Shown one piece after another: positions 49,131 to 58,985 of a DNA stretch of 64,000 nucleotides (its first letter is position 1; every line of letters starts with the position of its first letter). The stretch spans positions 1 through 64,000 of the forward strand of contig NZ_JAHKQB010000007.1 of NCBI RefSeq assembly GCF_018860625.1. The letters are read 5' to 3'. The translations under genes and the position numbers were made by a program. The DNA is from Paracoccus sp. C2R09. GTDB lineage: Bacteria > Pseudomonadota > Alphaproteobacteria > Rhodobacterales > Rhodobacteraceae. The notes under the pieces are model-generated. The model searched no databases. It was not told where the DNA came from and saw only the letters and a program-made list of their open reading frames with translations.

Positions 49131-51968
49131 TCACTCGGCCGCCTCGGCATAGGTTTCCAGGGGCGGGCAGGTGCAGACCAGGTTGCGGTCGCCGAAGACG
49201 TTGTCCACGCGTCCGACGGGCGGCCAGTACTTGTCCACGCGGAACGACCCTGCCGGGAAGCAGCCCTGTTCGCGCGAATAGGGGCGGTCCCAGTCCTTGA
49301 CCAGATCCTCGACCGTGTGGGGGGCGTGGCGCAGCGGGCTCAGTTCCACCGCGATGCGTTCCTCGGCCACGTCGGTGATCTCGTCGCGGATCGACAGCAT
49401 GGCGGCGATGAAGCGGTCGATCTCGGCCTTGGTTTCCGATTCCGTGGGTTCCACCATCAGCGTGCCCGCCACCGGCCAGGACATGGTCGGCGCGTGGAAA
49501 CCGTTGTCGATCAGGCGCTTGGCGATGTCGTCCACGGTCACGCCATGATCGGCGAAGGGGCGGGTGTCGATGATGCATTCATGCGCCACGCGACCGCGAT
49601 TGCCCATGAACAGGATCGGATAGGCCCCGGCCAGGCGCGACGCGATATAGTTCGCGTTCAGGATCGCCACGCGGGTCGCCTGGGTCAGCCCCTCGCCGCC
49701 CATCATCAGGCAATAGGCCCAGCTGATCAGCAGGATCGAGGCGCTGCCATAGGGGGCCGCGCTGACCGCGCCCTCGCCCGTGCGCGGATCGCCCGGAAGG
49801 AAGGGCGCCAGGTGCGACTTGACGCCGATGGGGCCCATGCCCGGGCCGCCGCCGCCATGTGGGATGGCAAAGGTCTTGTGCAGGTTCAGGTGGCTGACAT
49901 CGCCGCCAATCTCGCCAGGTTTGACCAGCCCGACCAGCGCGTTCATGTTGGCCCCGTCGATATAGACCTGCCCACCGTGGTCATGCGTGATGTCGCAGAC
50001 TTGGCGGACCGTATCCTCGAAGACGCCATGCGTGCTGGGATAGGTGATCATGACGGCGGCCAGCTTGTCGCCTGCCTTCGCGGCCTTGTCGGCGAAATCC
50101 TGAACGTCGATATCGCCGTTCGGAGCCGATTTCACCACCACGACCTTCATCCCGCACATCTGCGCGGTTGCGGGGTTCGTGCCATGGGCCGACATCGGGA
50201 TCAGGCAGATGTCGCGCTGATCGTCGCCACGCGAACGGTGATAGGCCTGGATCGTCAGCAGCCCCGCATATTCGCCCTGCGCGCCGCTGTTGGGCTGCAT
50301 GGAAAACGCGTCATAGCCGGTGATGCGGCACAGCTTCTGGGTCAGGTCGGTGATCGCCTCGTGGTAACCGGCGGCCTGATCGGCGGGGGCGAAGGGATGC
50401 AGTGCGCCGAATTCGGGCCAGGTGAAGGGCATCATCTCGGCCGCGGCGTTCAGCTTCATGGTGCAGGACCCCAGCGGGATCATCGCCCGGTCCAGCGCCA
50501 GGTCGCGATCCGACAGGCGACGCATGTAGCGCATCATCTCGGATTCGGCACGGTTCATGTGAAAGACCGGATGGGTGAGGTAGTCGCGCTCGCGCAGCAG
50601 CGCCTCGGGGATGGCAGGGCTGTCGGCGCGGGCAGCCTGATCCTCGATCCCGAAGGCGTCCAGCAGGCGGGCGATGACGCCTGCATCCGTCGTCTCGTCG
50701 ACGCTGATGCCCACGCGGTCGCGGCCCACGCGGCGCAGGTTGATGCCGCGATGGCGGGCGGCGGCCATGATGCCCTGCTGACCGACACCGACCTTGACGG
50801 TCACCGTGTCGAAGAACGCCTCGGGCGCGACCTCGGCCCCGGCGGCGCGCAGCGCATCGGCGATGGCGACCGCGTTCAGATGCACGCGCTGCGCGATGGC
50901 GCGCAGGCCCACGGGGCCGTGGAACACCGCATAGAAGCTGGCCATGACCGCCAGCAGCGCCTGCGCGGTGCAGACGTTGGACGTGGCCTTCTCGCGGCGG
51001 ATATGCTGTTCGCGGGTCTGCAGCGACAGGCGATAGGCCTGGTTGCCCGCCGCATCGACGCTGACGCCCACGATGCGGCCCGGCATTGCGCGCTTCAGCT
51101 CGTCCCGGCAGGACATGAAGGCCGCGTGCGGGCCGCCATAGCCCATCGGCACGCCGAAGCGCTGCGCGCTGCCCACCGCGATGTCGGCGCCCATCGCGCC
51201 CGGTTCCTTCAGCAGGCACAGCGCCAGCAGGTCGGTCGCCACGATGGCCAGCGCCTTGGCTTCGTGCAGTGCCTCGATTTCCGGGGTCAGGTCGCGGATA
51301 TGGCCATAGGTGCCCGGATACTGGAAGATCGCGCCGAAGACCTGATCGGCCTGCAGATCGTCGATCGACCCCGTGACGATGCGGATGCCCAGGGGGGCGG
51401 CGCGCGTCTCGATCACGGAAATGGTCTGGGGATGCAGGTCATGGGCCACGAAGAAGGCATCGGCCTTGGATTTCGACTGACGCCGCGCCATGGCCATCGC
51501 CTCGGCCGCCGCCGTCGCCTCGTCCAGAAGCGACGCATTGGCCACCGGCAGGCCGGTCAGATCCGCGACCATCGTCTGGAAGTTCAGCAGCGCTTCGAGC
51601 CGGCCCTGCGCGATCTCGGGTTGATAGGGGGTATAGGCGGTGTACCAGGCCGGGTTCTCCAGGATGTTGCGCTGGATCGCGGGCGGCGTGACGGTGCCGT
51701 AGTAACCCTGCCCGATCAGGCTGGTCATGACGCGGTTCTTCTTGGCGACCTCCTCCATCCGGGCCAGCAGCGCGGCCTCGGACAGGGCGGGCCAGTCGAG
51801 GCGGTCGTCCTGGCGGATCGCCTTGGGAACGGTCTGGTCGATCAGCGCGTCCAGGCTGTCGGCGCCCACGGCGGTCAGCATCTGCGCCATCTCGGCAGGC
51901 GAGGGGCCGATATGGCGGCGATTGGCGAAATCGTCGGGGTTGTAGTCGGTGGGGTTCCAGCGGGTCAT
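49131..51968 (-). CDS. gcvP: glycine dehydrogenase (decarboxylating), P protein
   Basis: A 945-residue PLP enzyme, the size of the single-chain P protein. The N-terminal half has [18 protein letters not shown] and [20 protein letters not shown]; the C-terminal half carries the PLP lysine in [20 protein letters not shown]. It decarboxylates glycine and loads the aminomethyl group on lipoyl-GcvH. The start is MTRWNPTDY at 51968; an ATG at 51980 is also open. It is the third gene of gcvTHP, controlled by the glycine riboswitch upstream of gcvT. Confidence 0.96.
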   Translation of the reverse strand: MTRWNPTDYNPDDFANRRHIGPSPAEMAQMLTAVGADSLDALIDQTVPKAIRQDDRLDWPALSEAALLARMEEVAKKNRVMTSLIGQGYYGTVTPPAIQRNILENPAWYTAYTPYQPEIAQGRLEALLNFQTMVADLTGLPVANASLLDEATAAAEAMAMARRQSKSKADAFFVAHDLHPQTISVIETRAAPLGIRIVTGSIDDLQADQVFGAIFQYPGTYGHIRDLTPEIEALHEAKALAIVATDLLALCLLKEPGAMGADIAVGSAQRFGVPMGYGGPHAAFMSCRDELKRAMPGRIVGVSVDAAGNQAYRLSLQTREQHIRREKATSNVCTAQALLAVMASFYAVFHGPVGLRAIAQRVHLNAVAIADALRAAGAEVAPEAFFDTVTVKVGVGQQGIMAAARHRGINLRRVGRDRVGISVDETTDAGVIARLLDAFGIEDQAARADSPAIPEALLRERDYLTHPVFHMNRAESEMMRYMRRLSDRDLALDRAMIPLGSCTMKLNAAAEMMPFTWPEFGALHPFAPADQAAGYHEAITDLTQKLCRITGYDAFSMQPNSGAQGEYAGLLTIQAYHRSRGDDQRDICLIPMSAHGTNPATAQMCGMKVVVVKSAPNGDIDVQDFADKAAKAGDKLAAVMITYPSTHGVFEDTVRQVCDITHDHGGQVYIDGANMNALVGLVKPGEIGGDVSHLNLHKTFAIPHGGGGPGMGPIGVKSHLAPFLPGDPRTGEGAVSAAPYGSASILLISWAYCLMMGGEGLTQATRVAILNANYIASRLAGAYPILFMGNRGRVAHECIIDTRPFADHGVTVDDIAKRLIDNGFHAPTMSWPVAGTLMVEPTESETKAEIDRFIAAMLSIRDEITDVAEERIAVELSPLRHAPHTVEDLVKDWDRPYSREQGCFPAGSFRVDKYWPPVGRVDNVFGDRNLVCTCPPLETYAEAAE

Positions 51969-52012
51969 GCGCGCATCCATCCGGGGCGGGTGCCCCTTGC
52001 CTTGGTGTGAGA

Positions 52013-52035
52013 ACGGGGGCCGTCCGGGCCCCCGT
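52013..52035 (-). promoter_or_regulatory. intercistronic hairpin between gcvH and gcvP
   Basis: Arms ACGGGGGCC and GGCCCCCGT (52013-52021 and 52027-52035) form a 9-bp stem with a 5-base loop, just after gcvH. No T-run follows. It may partly stop or stabilise the message so that gcvH exceeds gcvP. Confidence 0.45.
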
Positions 52036-52043
52036 GAAACATG

Positions 52044-52403
52044 TCAGCCGATCAGCGCCTGATAGGCCGCTTCGTCCATGAAGCCTTCGACAGCCGAGGC
52101 GTCGGTGGGCTTGATGCGGAAGAACCAGGTGCCCATCGGGTCCTCGTTCACGGTGGCGGGCGCATCGGCCAGGTCGGCGTTCACGGCGGTGATGACGCCC
52201 GCGACGGGGGCGGTGATGTCGGACGCGGCCTTCACGGATTCGATCACGACGATCTCCTCGCCCGCCTCGACCTCGCGGCCCTCTTCGGGCAGTTCGATGA
52301 AGACGACATCGCCCAGCTGTTCGCTGGCGTGCTTGGTGATGCCGACGGTGACCTCGTCGCCGTCGCTGCGCAGCCATTCGTGATCTTCGGTGTATTTCAG
52401 CAT
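52044..52403 (-). CDS. gcvH: glycine cleavage system H protein
   Basis: A 119-residue lipoyl carrier. The motif VVIESVKAASDITAPV holds the lipoylated Lys, and YTEDHEWLRSDGDEVTVGIT is the usual N-terminus. It shuttles the aminomethyl group between GcvP, GcvT and the lipoamide dehydrogenase. Coupled closely to gcvT (11-bp gap). Confidence 0.97.
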   Translation of the reverse strand: MLKYTEDHEWLRSDGDEVTVGITKHASEQLGDVVFIELPEEGREVEAGEEIVVIESVKAASDITAPVAGVITAVNADLADAPATVNEDPMGTWFFRIKPTDASAVEGFMDEAAYQALIG

Positions 52404-52414
52404 GGGGACGCTCC

Positions 52415-53536
<1,122 letters not shown>

Positions 53537-53586
53537 GCCGGCCCTCCCCTGTCATCGCTTCCTGCCGGTCAGCCGGCATCGGTCCT

Positions 53587-53603
53587 GCGGGGAAGATCCC
53601 CGC
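53587..53603 (-). promoter_or_regulatory. hairpin in the expression platform of the gcv leader
   Basis: GCGGGGA and TCCCCGC form a 7-bp stem with a 3-base loop just downstream of the riboswitch and about 50 bases before the gcvT ATG. It could be the switching stem that controls transcription or ribosome access. Confidence 0.5.
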
Positions 53604-53607
53604 GCTT

Positions 53608-53769
53608 CGATGCCCCCTCTGTCCCTGTCCTTGCGGACGCCTGAGATCGTTATCCCTTCGGCGGGCCGATCGGCCACTCTCCAGAGTTCTGGTGGAAGAC
53701 GGTCCTTTTGCCTGAGAGTTCGCCGGGGCGGCTGCTCCTTCGGCCCCGGCGCATGGCCGGTGTCTCCCG
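53608..53769 (-). promoter_or_regulatory. tandem glycine riboswitch of the gcv operon
   Basis: Read on the minus strand, the leader has two aptamers in a row. The first starts at CGGGAGAC (53769) and includes CCGAAGGAGCA, AACTCTCAGGCAAAAGGAC. The second begins near CTCTGGAGAG and includes CGCCGAAGGGATAACG and ATCTCAGGC. These are the conserved blocks of the gcvT-type riboswitch. Glycine binding should turn on gcvTHP. The gene order and position directly upstream of gcvT fit. Confidence 0.88.
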
Positions 53770-53925
53770 AATTCCTGTTTTCGCTGCTAGCTTCCGTCGC
53801 ATCGCATGGCAAGGGATTTGTCGCATCCGGTCGCCGAAGCGGCGTTTTCCGCCCGCCAAAGGGGCAGCATTGACAGCCGGCAGGGCGGGTCGCATCGTCC
53901 GGCCAATTTGCTGAAGGGACGGCAC

Positions 53926-55653
53926 ATGCGGGACGGGGCGACGGGGGGCAAGCTGTTCCAGATCGGGTTCAACAAATGCGGCACGACCTTCATCGCGAAG
54001 CTGTTCGACATGAACGGCATTCCCGCCGCCCATTGGCTGGAAGGCGCCCTGGCCGAGGATATCGCCTATTCCCGGCTGACGGGTCGCAGGCCGCTGGCGC
54101 GTTGGGCCGACAGCGTGCAGGTCTTCACCGACATGGAATCGGTGCGGTTCCTCAACATGCCGGTGGTCGAGGCATTCAAGGAATACGCGCTGCTGGATCG
54201 GCATTATCCGGGGTCGGTCTTCCTGCTGAACACCCGCGACAGGGATGACTGGATCGCCAGCCGCTATCTGCATCGGGGTGGGGCCTATGCGCGCAGCTTC
54301 GCGGCCTCGTCGGGGGTGGGCCTGGGGGGTCTGGCGGATATCTGGGCGCAGGACTGGGACCGGCATCTGGCCGGCGTGCGCGCCCATTTCGCGGGCCGCC
54401 CCGAACTGGTCGAGATCGATATAGATCATGCGGCCCCCGGTGATTACCGCGATGCGCTGGCGCCGTGGTTCGATCTGCCGATCTGCCTCGAGCTTCCGGG
54501 CAAGGGCGTGCGTCGGGCGCGGGCCGACAGGCGTCCGCTGGTGGCCCGGATGGCGGCGACGCGGCCACTGGGGCGGGATATCGACGATGACACGCGGCGG
54601 AAACTGGCGGAACGGCTGGCTGCGAATGCCCGGCCCGCACGCAGCCATGCGGGCCGCGGCGCGCCCCTGCCCGCGGCGGTCTGCCTGGATCTGGATGCAG
54701 GCCGCGTAAGGACGCCCGAAGGGGGCGATCTGCCGTTGCGGCGCGGGCCTGACGGGCGGTTCCTGTGCGATGCCGAACGGCCCGGCCTGCTGCGGGTGAT
54801 GAACGCGGTGAACGACATCGCCGGGGTGGCGGATGGCGGGCGATACTGGCTGGACATGCGCCCGGCCTGCACCGCGGGTGGGCCGGGTGGACCCGAGGCG
54901 GGCGGACCGGTCCTGGTCGGCCTGCGGCGCAAGGGGGCCGCGAACCTGTTCCTCTGGCCCGCGCCCTGGCTGCACCGCATCGGCAATGACGGCTTTCCGG
55001 GCTGGCCGCGCCCCGAGGGGCCGGATTTCGACGATCGCGACGACCTTGCCCTCTGGCGCGGGGGGCTGTCGGGATATGCGCCCGATACCTGCTGGACCGA
55101 ACTGCCCCCTTCGGCCGAGTCCCTGACCGATCGCGTGCTGCAGGGCGATGCCCAAGCCGAGCTGGCGCTGACGCGTACGGCCCGCTGGCAGGCGGTTGCG
55201 GCACATCAGGGAATGGCGGGGATCGACATGGCCTTCGCCCCCGAACCGCGCATCGCCCGCGTGATCGCGCGCATGGGCGATGCGCTGCCCTGCGCGGCAC
55301 CCCCGGCGGGGCATCCGCGCTATCGCATCTGCCTGGGCGGGACGGCGGGCGATGCGGATCTGATGCCGCTGATCGGCGGGCAGGAACTGGTCCTGCAAGA
55401 GGAGACGGGCTGGGAAGGCTGCATGACCGCGATCTTCAGGCCTTGGCGGCACTATGTTCCGCTGGCCCCTGCGGCGACCGATCTGACCGACCGCTTGGAA
55501 TGGGCGCGACGCAATCCGGGGGAATGTCGTTCCATCATCGCCCGCGCGGCGCGGCTGTGCCACCGGCTGGCCGATCCGCAGGGACGCCGCCTGCATCTGG
55601 CGGGCGTGCTGGCGGATTACCGCGCGGCGTCGGTCGGCGCGGATTTCGGCTGA
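53926..55653 (+). CDS. sulfotransferase-like domain fused to a GT90 (CAP10-type) glycosyltransferase domain
   Basis: A 575-residue two-domain protein. The N-terminal part (about 1-200) has the PAPS-loop pattern LFQIGFNKCGTTFIAKLF (10-27) and VFLLNTRDRDDWIASRYL, the 3'-phosphate motif of sulfotransferases. The C-terminal part (about 260-560) resembles GT90/CAP10 transferases: RYRICLGGTAGDADLMPLIG, LVLQEETGWEGCM, and FRPWRHYVPLAPAATDLTDR before EWARRNPGECRSI. Both activities on one chain would suit sulfated surface glycan. AAGGGA precedes the ATG at 53926; the frame is open further up, into the riboswitch side. Its 3' end overlaps the converging ABC gene by 37 bp. No partner genes lie alongside. 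Confidence 0.7.
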   Translation: MRDGATGGKLFQIGFNKCGTTFIAKLFDMNGIPAAHWLEGALAEDIAYSRLTGRRPLARWADSVQVFTDMESVRFLNMPVVEAFKEYALLDRHYPGSVFLLNTRDRDDWIASRYLHRGGAYARSFAASSGVGLGGLADIWAQDWDRHLAGVRAHFAGRPELVEIDIDHAAPGDYRDALAPWFDLPICLELPGKGVRRARADRRPLVARMAATRPLGRDIDDDTRRKLAERLAANARPARSHAGRGAPLPAAVCLDLDAGRVRTPEGGDLPLRRGPDGRFLCDAERPGLLRVMNAVNDIAGVADGGRYWLDMRPACTAGGPGGPEAGGPVLVGLRRKGAANLFLWPAPWLHRIGNDGFPGWPRPEGPDFDDRDDLALWRGGLSGYAPDTCWTELPPSAESLTDRVLQGDAQAELALTRTARWQAVAAHQGMAGIDMAFAPEPRIARVIARMGDALPCAAPPAGHPRYRICLGGTAGDADLMPLIGGQELVLQEETGWEGCMTAIFRPWRHYVPLAPAATDLTDRLEWARRNPGECRSIIARAARLCHRLADPQGRRLHLAGVLADYRAASVGADFG

Positions 55654-56726
55654 CGGGGAAAGACGAAGACGCGGTCGCGGCGCAGCATCAGCCACATCGG
55701 CGTGCCCTCGGGCGGCAAGAAGACGCCGGGCACCGTCGCGTTCAGCAGGATGCCGCCCTCGTCGGTGGCGAATTCGACCAGCGATTCGCGCCCCAGATAG
55801 CGCGCGCGCCGGACACGAGCCCGCGCGGCGGTGCCGTTCTCGGCAGTGGGGGCGGGGCCCTGGCCCGCGCGGTCGAAATCGATCTTCAGATGCTGCGGGC
55901 GGATGACGATATCGACCTCGGAGCCGTCGGGCAGGCCGGGGGTCAGGAATTCGCCGAAGGGGGTCTGCGTCAGCGCCCCGGAGACGCGACCGGTCAGCAG
56001 GTTGATGTCGCTGAAGAACCCCGCCGCCTGCTTGTCCACCGGCGCATTGTAGAGATTGTAGGGCGCGCCCTGCTGCACGATGCGCCCGTCGCGCATCAGC
56101 AGGATCTGGTCGGCCATGCGCATGGCTTCGTGCGGTTCATGCGTCACCAGAAGGACGGCGGTGCCTTCTTCCTTCAGCAGGGCCAGCGTCTCGTCGCGGA
56201 TGCCGTCGCGCAGGCGTTCGTCCAGACCGCTGAAAGGTTCGTCCATCAGCAGCACGCGCGGACGCGGCGCCAGGGCGCGGGCCAGGGCGACCCGCTGCTG
56301 TTCGCCCCCCGACAGTTCATGGGGATAGCTGTCCAGATGCGCGGTCATGCGCACACGGTCCAGAAGGTCCAGCACCCGGTCGCGATTGGCGGCGAAACCG
56401 CCCTTCAACCCGAAGGCCACGTTGTCGCGGACGGGAAGATGTGGAAACAGCGCAAAATCCTGGAACATCAGGCCGATCGCGCGCCGTTCGGGCGGCACGC
56501 GGAAATCGGTGTCGCAGATCAGCCGCCCATCGACGAAGATCCGCCCGTGATCCTGCATGTCCACGCCGGCAAGAATGCGCAGCGTGGTCGATTTCCCGCA
56601 GCCCGACGGGCCCAGCAGGCAGGCCACCTGGCCTGCCTCGACCGCGAAGTCGACATTGTCGACCACGGCGCGACCGTCGAAGCGGCGGGTGAGGTTGCGG
56701 ACCTCCAGTCTGGGCGCGTCGGGCAA
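55617..56726 (-). CDS. ABC transporter ATP-binding protein, FbpC/PotA-like (orphan)
   Basis: A 369-residue ATPase with a TOBE-like C-terminal domain. Walker A is LGPSGCGKSTTLRIL, the signature HELSGGEQQRVALARAL and Walker B RVLLMDEPFSGLD. The closest relatives serve ferric iron, thiosulfate or polyamine importers. No binding-protein or permease gene lies beside it, so partners must be elsewhere. It is downstream of an SDR gene (19-bp gap) and probably co-transcribed. Its end overlaps the sulfotransferase-GT90 gene on the other strand. Confidence 0.88.
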   Translation of the reverse strand: MPDAPRLEVRNLTRRFDGRAVVDNVDFAVEAGQVACLLGPSGCGKSTTLRILAGVDMQDHGRIFVDGRLICDTDFRVPPERRAIGLMFQDFALFPHLPVRDNVAFGLKGGFAANRDRVLDLLDRVRMTAHLDSYPHELSGGEQQRVALARALAPRPRVLLMDEPFSGLDERLRDGIRDETLALLKEEGTAVLLVTHEPHEAMRMADQILLMRDGRIVQQGAPYNLYNAPVDKQAAGFFSDINLLTGRVSGALTQTPFGEFLTPGLPDGSEVDIVIRPQHLKIDFDRAGQGPAPTAENGTAARARVRRARYLGRESLVEFATDEGGILLNATVPGVFLPPEGTPMWLMLRRDRVFVFPRQPKSAPTDAAR

Positions 56727-56745
56727 GGGTATTCCGTTTCGTTCC

Positions 56746-57525
56746 TCAGACGGTGACGTTCAGCGCCCCACCGTCGAGCAGGATGTTCTGCCCCACGATG
56801 AACCGCGCCTGCTGGCTGCACAGGAATGCGCAGGTCGCGCCGAAATCCTCGGCCGTGCCATAGGTGCCGGCGGGAATGTTCGCCTCGCGCTGCTTGCGGG
56901 CCTCGTCGCGGGTGATGCCCTGGCGGCCGGCCACCCCGTCGTCCAGGCTGTTGGCGCGGTCGGTGGCGTGGATGCCGGGCAGCAGGTTGTTCACGCAGAC
57001 GCCGCTGCCTGCCACCTGGCGCGACATGCCCGCCACGAAACCGGTCAGCCCCGCCCGCGCACTGTTCGACAGCCCCAGTGCCGGAATGGGCGAGCGCACC
57101 GATTGCGAGGTGATGTTGACGACCCGACCCCAGCCGCGATCCATCATGCCCGGCACCAGCGCCTGCATCAGCGCGACCGCCGACAGCATGTTCGCATCCA
57201 GCGCGCGGATGAAGTCGTCGCGGTCCCAGTCGCGCCAGTCGCCCGGCGGCGGACCGCCCGCATTGGTCACCAGGATGTCGGCATCGCCAAGCGCCGCCAG
57301 AACCTTGGCACGGCCTTCCTCGGTCGTGATGTCGGCTGCGACCGGGGTGACCTCGACGCCGTATTTCGCGCCGATTTCGGACGCGGTGGCGGTGATCTCG
57401 GCCTCGGTGCGGCTGTTGATGACCAGATTCACGCCCGCCTCGGCCAGAGCCTCGGCGCAGCCGCGTCCCAGCCCCTTCGATGCGGCGCAGACCAATGCGC
57501 GCTTGCCCTTGATACCCAGATCCAT
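56746..57525 (-). CDS. short-chain dehydrogenase/reductase with altered active site
   Basis: A 259-residue SDR. The cofactor loop is CAASKGLGRGCAEALA (about 13-28), followed by ILVTNAGGPPPGDW and NITSQSVRSP at the catalytic Ser strand. At the YxxxK position the sequence reads LSNSARAGLTGF, again lacking Tyr and with Arg for Lys. The C-terminal VGQNILLDGGALN is normal. This LSNSxRAG form marks a known SDR subgroup whose activity is unclear to me. The ATG at 57525 has GGGGGGCAGG upstream. It is followed closely by the orphan ABC ATPase gene. Confidence 0.82.
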   Translation of the reverse strand: MDLGIKGKRALVCAASKGLGRGCAEALAEAGVNLVINSRTEAEITATASEIGAKYGVEVTPVAADITTEEGRAKVLAALGDADILVTNAGGPPPGDWRDWDRDDFIRALDANMLSAVALMQALVPGMMDRGWGRVVNITSQSVRSPIPALGLSNSARAGLTGFVAGMSRQVAGSGVCVNNLLPGIHATDRANSLDDGVAGRQGITRDEARKQREANIPAGTYGTAEDFGATCAFLCSQQARFIVGQNILLDGGALNVTV

Positions 57526-57576
57526 CCTGCCCCCCGTCATGTCATGCGCGCAGGAAACGCCCGCGCGCGGGCTTTG

Positions 57577-58254
57577 TCAAACCGCTTCGACCGCCTTGCG
57601 GATCGCGGCCATGTTGCTGCCATAGGCCTCGGGATTGCCGACCGACCCGCCGCGGAACACGGCCGAGCCCGCCACCAGCACATCCGCGCCCGCCCGCGTC
57701 ACCAGCGGCGCGGTGTCCGCATCGACGCCGCCATCCACCTGGATATGGATCGGGCGATCGCCGATCATGGCGCGGATCTTCGCGATCTTGGTGATCTGGC
57801 TGTGGATGAATTTCTGCCCGCCGAAGCCGGGGTTCACGGTCATCACCAGCACCATGTCGCACAGGTCCAGCAGATATTCGACCGCCTCGGCAGGCGTGCC
57901 GGGGTTCAGCGCGATGCCCGCCTTGGCACCCGTCGCGCGGATCGCCTGCAGGGTGCGGTGGGGGTGGGGGCCGGCCTCGACATGGGCGGTGATCATGTCG
58001 GCGCCCGCATCGGCATAGGCCTGGATGAAGGGATCGACCGGGGCGATCATCAGGTGCACGTCCATGAAGGTCTTCACATGCGGGCGGAAGGCCTTCACGG
58101 CGGGCGGGCCGAAGGTCAGGTTCGGCACGAAATGCCCGTCCATGACATCGACATGGACCCAATCGGCGCCCTGCGTCTCGATCGCGCGGATCTCGTTGCC
58201 GAAATCGGCAAAGTCGGCGGACAGGATCGACGGGGCGATCAGGATCTTGGACAT
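57577..58254 (-). CDS. rpe: ribulose-phosphate 3-epimerase
   Basis: A 225-residue TIM-barrel enzyme of normal size. [38 protein letters not shown] and [14 protein letters not shown] carry the metal-binding His and Asp residues, and [13 protein letters not shown] the last Asp. It interconverts ribulose 5-phosphate and xylulose 5-phosphate. GGAGG stands 9 bases before the ATG at 58254. Single gene. Confidence 0.96.
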   Translation of the reverse strand: MSKILIAPSILSADFADFGNEIRAIETQGADWVHVDVMDGHFVPNLTFGPPAVKAFRPHVKTFMDVHLMIAPVDPFIQAYADAGADMITAHVEAGPHPHRTLQAIRATGAKAGIALNPGTPAEAVEYLLDLCDMVLVMTVNPGFGGQKFIHSQITKIAKIRAMIGDRPIHIQVDGGVDADTAPLVTRAGADVLVAGSAVFRGGSVGNPEAYGSNMAAIRKAVEAV

Positions 58255-58312
58255 CTGGGGCATCCTCCGGGTGTTCGGTCAACCGGGGCTTATGCCCGCA
58301 AGGCGCACAGGG

Positions 58313-58975
58313 TCAAGCATCGGGCGCCTCGCGCAGGCCCGTCACCTGATCGACCGAGGCCGTGGCCCCGCCTTCCAGCACGATCATCGTGCCGTCCGGA
58401 CCGACCTGCGCCTCGGTCACGCGGGCATATGTCTCGACCTCGGACGTGTCGATCACCTGCCCGTCGCGACTGCTGACGATCTGGAACGCATAGAGCCCGT
58501 CCGGCAGCTTGTTGCCCAGATCGTCGCGGCCGTACCAGTCGATCTGCCCCTCGCCCGGGCCGATCTCCTCGCGCATCAGCTCCTGGCCCGTGGCGGTGGT
58601 CGTGATCAGCGTCACGCTGTCGGCCAGGGCATGGGGCGCGACCTCCAGCGTCAGGGGGGTGTCGCCGAAATGGACGGGGCCGGTGGTGCGGGCCTCCTTG
58701 CCGATCCAGTCGGCCACACCGCCGATGCCGCCCGTGCCGGACTGTCCGACCAGCTGCTCCAGCAGCTGATTGCTCAGCGCCTGCTGTTCGACCCCCGCGA
58801 AGGTCGCAAGCTGGACCGCGAAATCCGTGCTCTCCATCGGGTTCAGGGGGTCCTGGTTCTGAAGCTGCGCGGTCAGCATCTTGAGAAAGGTCTCGAAATC
58901 ACCGCCGGTCCCCGAGCTGGTGAAGCTGCTTGCGCTGATGGTGCTTGTCGTCGTCGCGGTGATGGCATCGACCAT
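58313..58975 (-). CDS. flgD: flagellar hook assembly (capping) protein FlgD
   Basis: A 220-residue protein. The N-terminal part has FETFLKMLTAQLQNQDPLNPMESTDF in spirit, shown here as FLKMLTAQLQNQDPLNP and FAVQLATFAGVEQQ, the typical FlgD start. The middle has the Ig-like and tudor-type capping domain, with DWYGRDDLGNKLPDGLYAF. It caps the growing hook so that FlgE can polymerise. It follows fliK by 10 bp, same strand. Confidence 0.93.
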   Translation of the reverse strand: MVDAITATTTSTISASSFTSSGTGGDFETFLKMLTAQLQNQDPLNPMESTDFAVQLATFAGVEQQALSNQLLEQLVGQSGTGGIGGVADWIGKEARTTGPVHFGDTPLTLEVAPHALADSVTLITTTATGQELMREEIGPGEGQIDWYGRDDLGNKLPDGLYAFQIVSSRDGQVIDTSEVETYARVTEAQVGPDGTMIVLEGGATASVDQVTGLREAPDA

Positions 58976-58985
58976 GTTCGCTCTC

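Noticed and set aside
48951..52010. A 1019-codon open frame on the + strand
   Set aside because: It is the mirror of gcvP, whose motifs are beyond doubt. The antisense product has no recognisable domain.
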